Below are positions 61,263 to 62,771 of a stretch of 62,771 bases of DNA, piece after piece. Below the pieces are notes generated by a model. That model worked only from the letters and a program-made list of their open reading frames with translations. It searched no databases and had not been told where the DNA came from. The DNA comes from Raskinella chloraquaticus (SeqCode). Its GTDB lineage: Bacteria; Pseudomonadota; Alphaproteobacteria; Rhizobiales; UBA4765. Position 1 is the first letter of the stretch, and every line of letters starts with the position of its first letter. Position numbers and translations under genes: made by a program. Location of the stretch: assembly GCA_002365175.1 (NCBI GenBank), contig DEZK01000037.1, positions 1 to 62,771 of the forward strand, read 5' to 3'.

Positions 61263-62228
61263 TCACATGAAAAGCCTTTCATTCGTAAGCCCCGCATAGA
61301 GCGAAGCCACCTGCTCGCCATAGCCATTGTAAATAACCGTCGGCTGGCGCCCTTCATCAGGGCCGATGACCCGCTCCGAAGCCTGGCTCCAGCGCGGATG
61401 CGACACTTGCGGGTTCACATTGGCCCAGAAACCATATTCGTTAGGGCCGGATTCCTCCCAGAACGTGCGGGGCCGTTGATCGGTGAAGGTAATACGGTTG
61501 ATCGACTTGATCGATTTGAAGCCATATTTCCACGGCAACGCCAATCTGATCGGCGCCCCCATCTGGCGCGGCAGCGGTTTGCCATAGGCACCCGTCACCA
61601 GCAGCGGCAAATCGTTCATCGCTTCCTCAATCGTCACCCCTTCAACGTAAGGCCAGGGATAAAAGGCCTGCCGCTGGCCAGGTGCCTGGCTGGTGTCCTT
61701 GAAGGTCTCGAAGCGAATGAATTTGGCTGACCCCAGCGGCTTGGCGAGCTTGACGAAACTTGCCAGCGTGAAGCCGGTCCACGGAATGGTCATCGACCAC
61801 GCCTCGACGCAGCGCAGCCGGTAGATGCGCTCTTCAAGCTGAACCTTCTTCAGCAGATCCTCAAACTCGATATCGAACGCGTTTTCAACCAGACCGTCGA
61901 CCTTGATCTTCCACGGCTTCGTCCGCAACGCCTGGGCGGCACGAACGACGTTTTTGCTGGTGCCGAATTCGTAGAAATTATTGTAATTGACGGCCTGTGT
62001 TTCCGTTGTCACCGGCCGCCCCGCATTGGCATAGTTCGGGCTGGTTGCAGCCGGATAGTACTCCGCCCCCGGCTCGCCCTGCTGCTGGGCGAAGGCCCTG
62101 CCATGGGGAACAAGACTGGCCGCCGCGCCCAGTCCCAGGCCCATCGCCAGCCGCCGGTTCATGACATAGGCTTCCGGAGTTACGCTTGCTTCGCTCATAT
62201 GCCAGGAAGGGCGCTTAAAATAATGCAT
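61263..62228 (-). CDS. msrP: MsrP-type molybdopterin methionine-sulfoxide reductase
   Basis: A 321-residue periplasmic molybdoenzyme (YedY) that repairs oxidised methionines. The signal region has NRRLAMGLGLGAAASL, a Tat motif. The molybdenum-ligand cysteine is in YRLRCVEAWSMTIPWTG, and SPNEYGFWANVNPQVSHPRWSQA is a C-terminal hallmark. AGGAGG lies 10 bases before the ATG at 62228, so the longer frame to 62285 is rejected. The usual membrane partner msrQ is not the next gene downstream. Confidence 0.93.
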   Translation of the reverse strand: MHYFKRPSWHMSEASVTPEAYVMNRRLAMGLGLGAAASLVPHGRAFAQQQGEPGAEYYPAATSPNYANAGRPVTTETQAVNYNNFYEFGTSKNVVRAAQALRTKPWKIKVDGLVENAFDIEFEDLLKKVQLEERIYRLRCVEAWSMTIPWTGFTLASFVKLAKPLGSAKFIRFETFKDTSQAPGQRQAFYPWPYVEGVTIEEAMNDLPLLVTGAYGKPLPRQMGAPIRLALPWKYGFKSIKSINRITFTDQRPRTFWEESGPNEYGFWANVNPQVSHPRWSQASERVIGPDEGRQPTVIYNGYGEQVASLYAGLTNERLFM

Positions 62229-62365
62229 CGCAGAAATTCCTCCTAAACTGCGGGAGACAGTGCGCGAGCGCGCGATGACCATCAAATCACATTAAACGGA
62301 GCGTGCGTTAACAATGGCTGTATGGTCCAGCCAGGCTCGCAATCAGTCAAGTATGAGAATTGGCG

Positions 62366-62649
62366 CTAGCGGGAGTGGTAGATTGCCCTTTCGCGGCCGG
62401 CATCCACCCCATCGCCCAGATAGCCGTAGCGGCCATATTCAGGCTCGATGACAAAGGTCGGACTACGGACATCAAGCGCCAGGCGGGATCGCTTATCAGC
62501 GTCAGGAGCCTTGATGCGCGCGACTTTCGTCCCGATATTCTGTTGCGCAGGCCCTTATCATTGCTCACCGCCGTTTGCGCCAGACTGGCGTTGGCCATCA
62601 GCAAAATCAGACCGGCTGCGATGCACCCGCTCACCATCGATTTGGTCAT
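62366..62649 (-). pseudogene. secreted small protein broken by a one-base frameshift
   Basis: A GAGGAG Shine-Dalgarno 6 bases before the ATG at 62649, and a good signal peptide (MTKSMVSGCIAAGLILLMANASLAQT), show a real gene start. The frame then becomes unlike protein. Moving by one base at the run of three G's (coordinates 62552-62554) gives a natural C-terminal part ending ...FVIEPEYGRYGYLGDGVD...IYHSR with a stop at 62366. One missing G therefore restores about 94 codons. Either the gene is broken, or there is a sequence error here. I do not recognise the protein. It lies upstream of msrP on the same strand. Confidence 0.6.
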
Positions 62650-62771
62650 GTCCCGCTCCTCGCGAAAGGCGTCGCCACATCACATCATGTCAAACACACG
62701 GGTTGAGCAACAGATGGTTAAACCACCGAGTGGTGCAGCCATCGCCTGACCGATTGCCGATAATCGCTCAC

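Noticed and set aside
1..62771. CRISPR array, prophage or integrative element
   Set aside because: I saw no regularly spaced repeats, integrase, capsid or conjugation genes; the tRNA-Met gene shows no duplicated 3' end in the window.

Overview
The window looks like chromosome from an alphaproteobacterium, most likely of the order Hyphomicrobiales (Rhizobiales). The evidence is a high-GC sequence, a CtrA/SciP/FlbD-type flagellar regulatory block, carB-greA and Lrp-trxB-lysR gene orders, a PmtA-like methyltransferase, and a two-subunit formate dehydrogenase of the kind known from Methylobacterium. I see no CRISPR array, prophage or complete insertion sequence. The left edge may hold the end of an unidentified element.

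Left part (0.4-11.7 kb): a TPR protein is followed by a small periplasmic set: a cytochrome c, two related Cys-rich secreted proteins, a SCO1/SenC protein and a membrane protein. Next comes a complete branched-chain-amino-acid-type ABC uptake operon (solute-binding protein, a Cys-rich secreted protein of unknown function, LivH, LivM, LivG, LivF) with a nitrilase-superfamily hydrolase at its end.

Central part (11.7-33.9 kb): an oxalate/C2 catabolic island. On the minus strand, gntR, oxc, frc, fused fdhB, fdhA and modABC all run the same way. Oxalate activated as oxalyl-CoA is decarboxylated to formyl-CoA by Oxc. Frc exchanges the CoA and releases formate. The molybdenum- or tungsten-dependent formate dehydrogenase makes NADH from the formate, and ModABC can supply the metal oxyanion. 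Divergently on the plus strand lie a tripartite tricarboxylate-type transporter (A, C, B order) and a 710-residue ADP-forming acyl-CoA synthetase, which may import and prime the substrate. A 981-residue FAD/Fe-S 2-hydroxyacid dehydrogenase, a serine-glyoxylate-type aminotransferase and an MFS carrier follow, suggesting linked glycolate/glyoxylate handling. Two inverted repeats in the gntR-tctA intergenic region are good candidates for GntR operators.

Right-centre (34.0-40.0 kb): tRNA-Met(CAT) with its own promoter; UDP-glucose dehydrogenase, a GtrA-like protein and a family 2 glycosyltransferase for surface polysaccharide; an Lrp-type regulator divergent from a small DUF6356-like protein; a PmtA-like methyltransferase; and mnmA.

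Flagellar block (40.2-50.5 kb): fliK-flgD with an upstream sigma-54-type promoter, sciP, then a CtrA-type box followed by fliF-fliG-fliH-fliN-flbD, and a convergent chemoreceptor gene. The arrangement suggests a closed loop: SciP restrains CtrA, CtrA drives the fliF operon, and its last product FlbD activates the sigma-54 promoter of fliK-flgD.

Right end (50.7-62.8 kb): carB, greA, heptosyltransferase waaC, an unusual TadG-like surface protein with a duplicated C-terminal domain in a relatively AT-rich stretch, a tiny lipoprotein with a TTG start, Lrp-trxB-lysR with a 26-bp perfect palindrome, msrP without an adjacent msrQ, and a secreted-protein gene that appears broken by a single-base frameshift.
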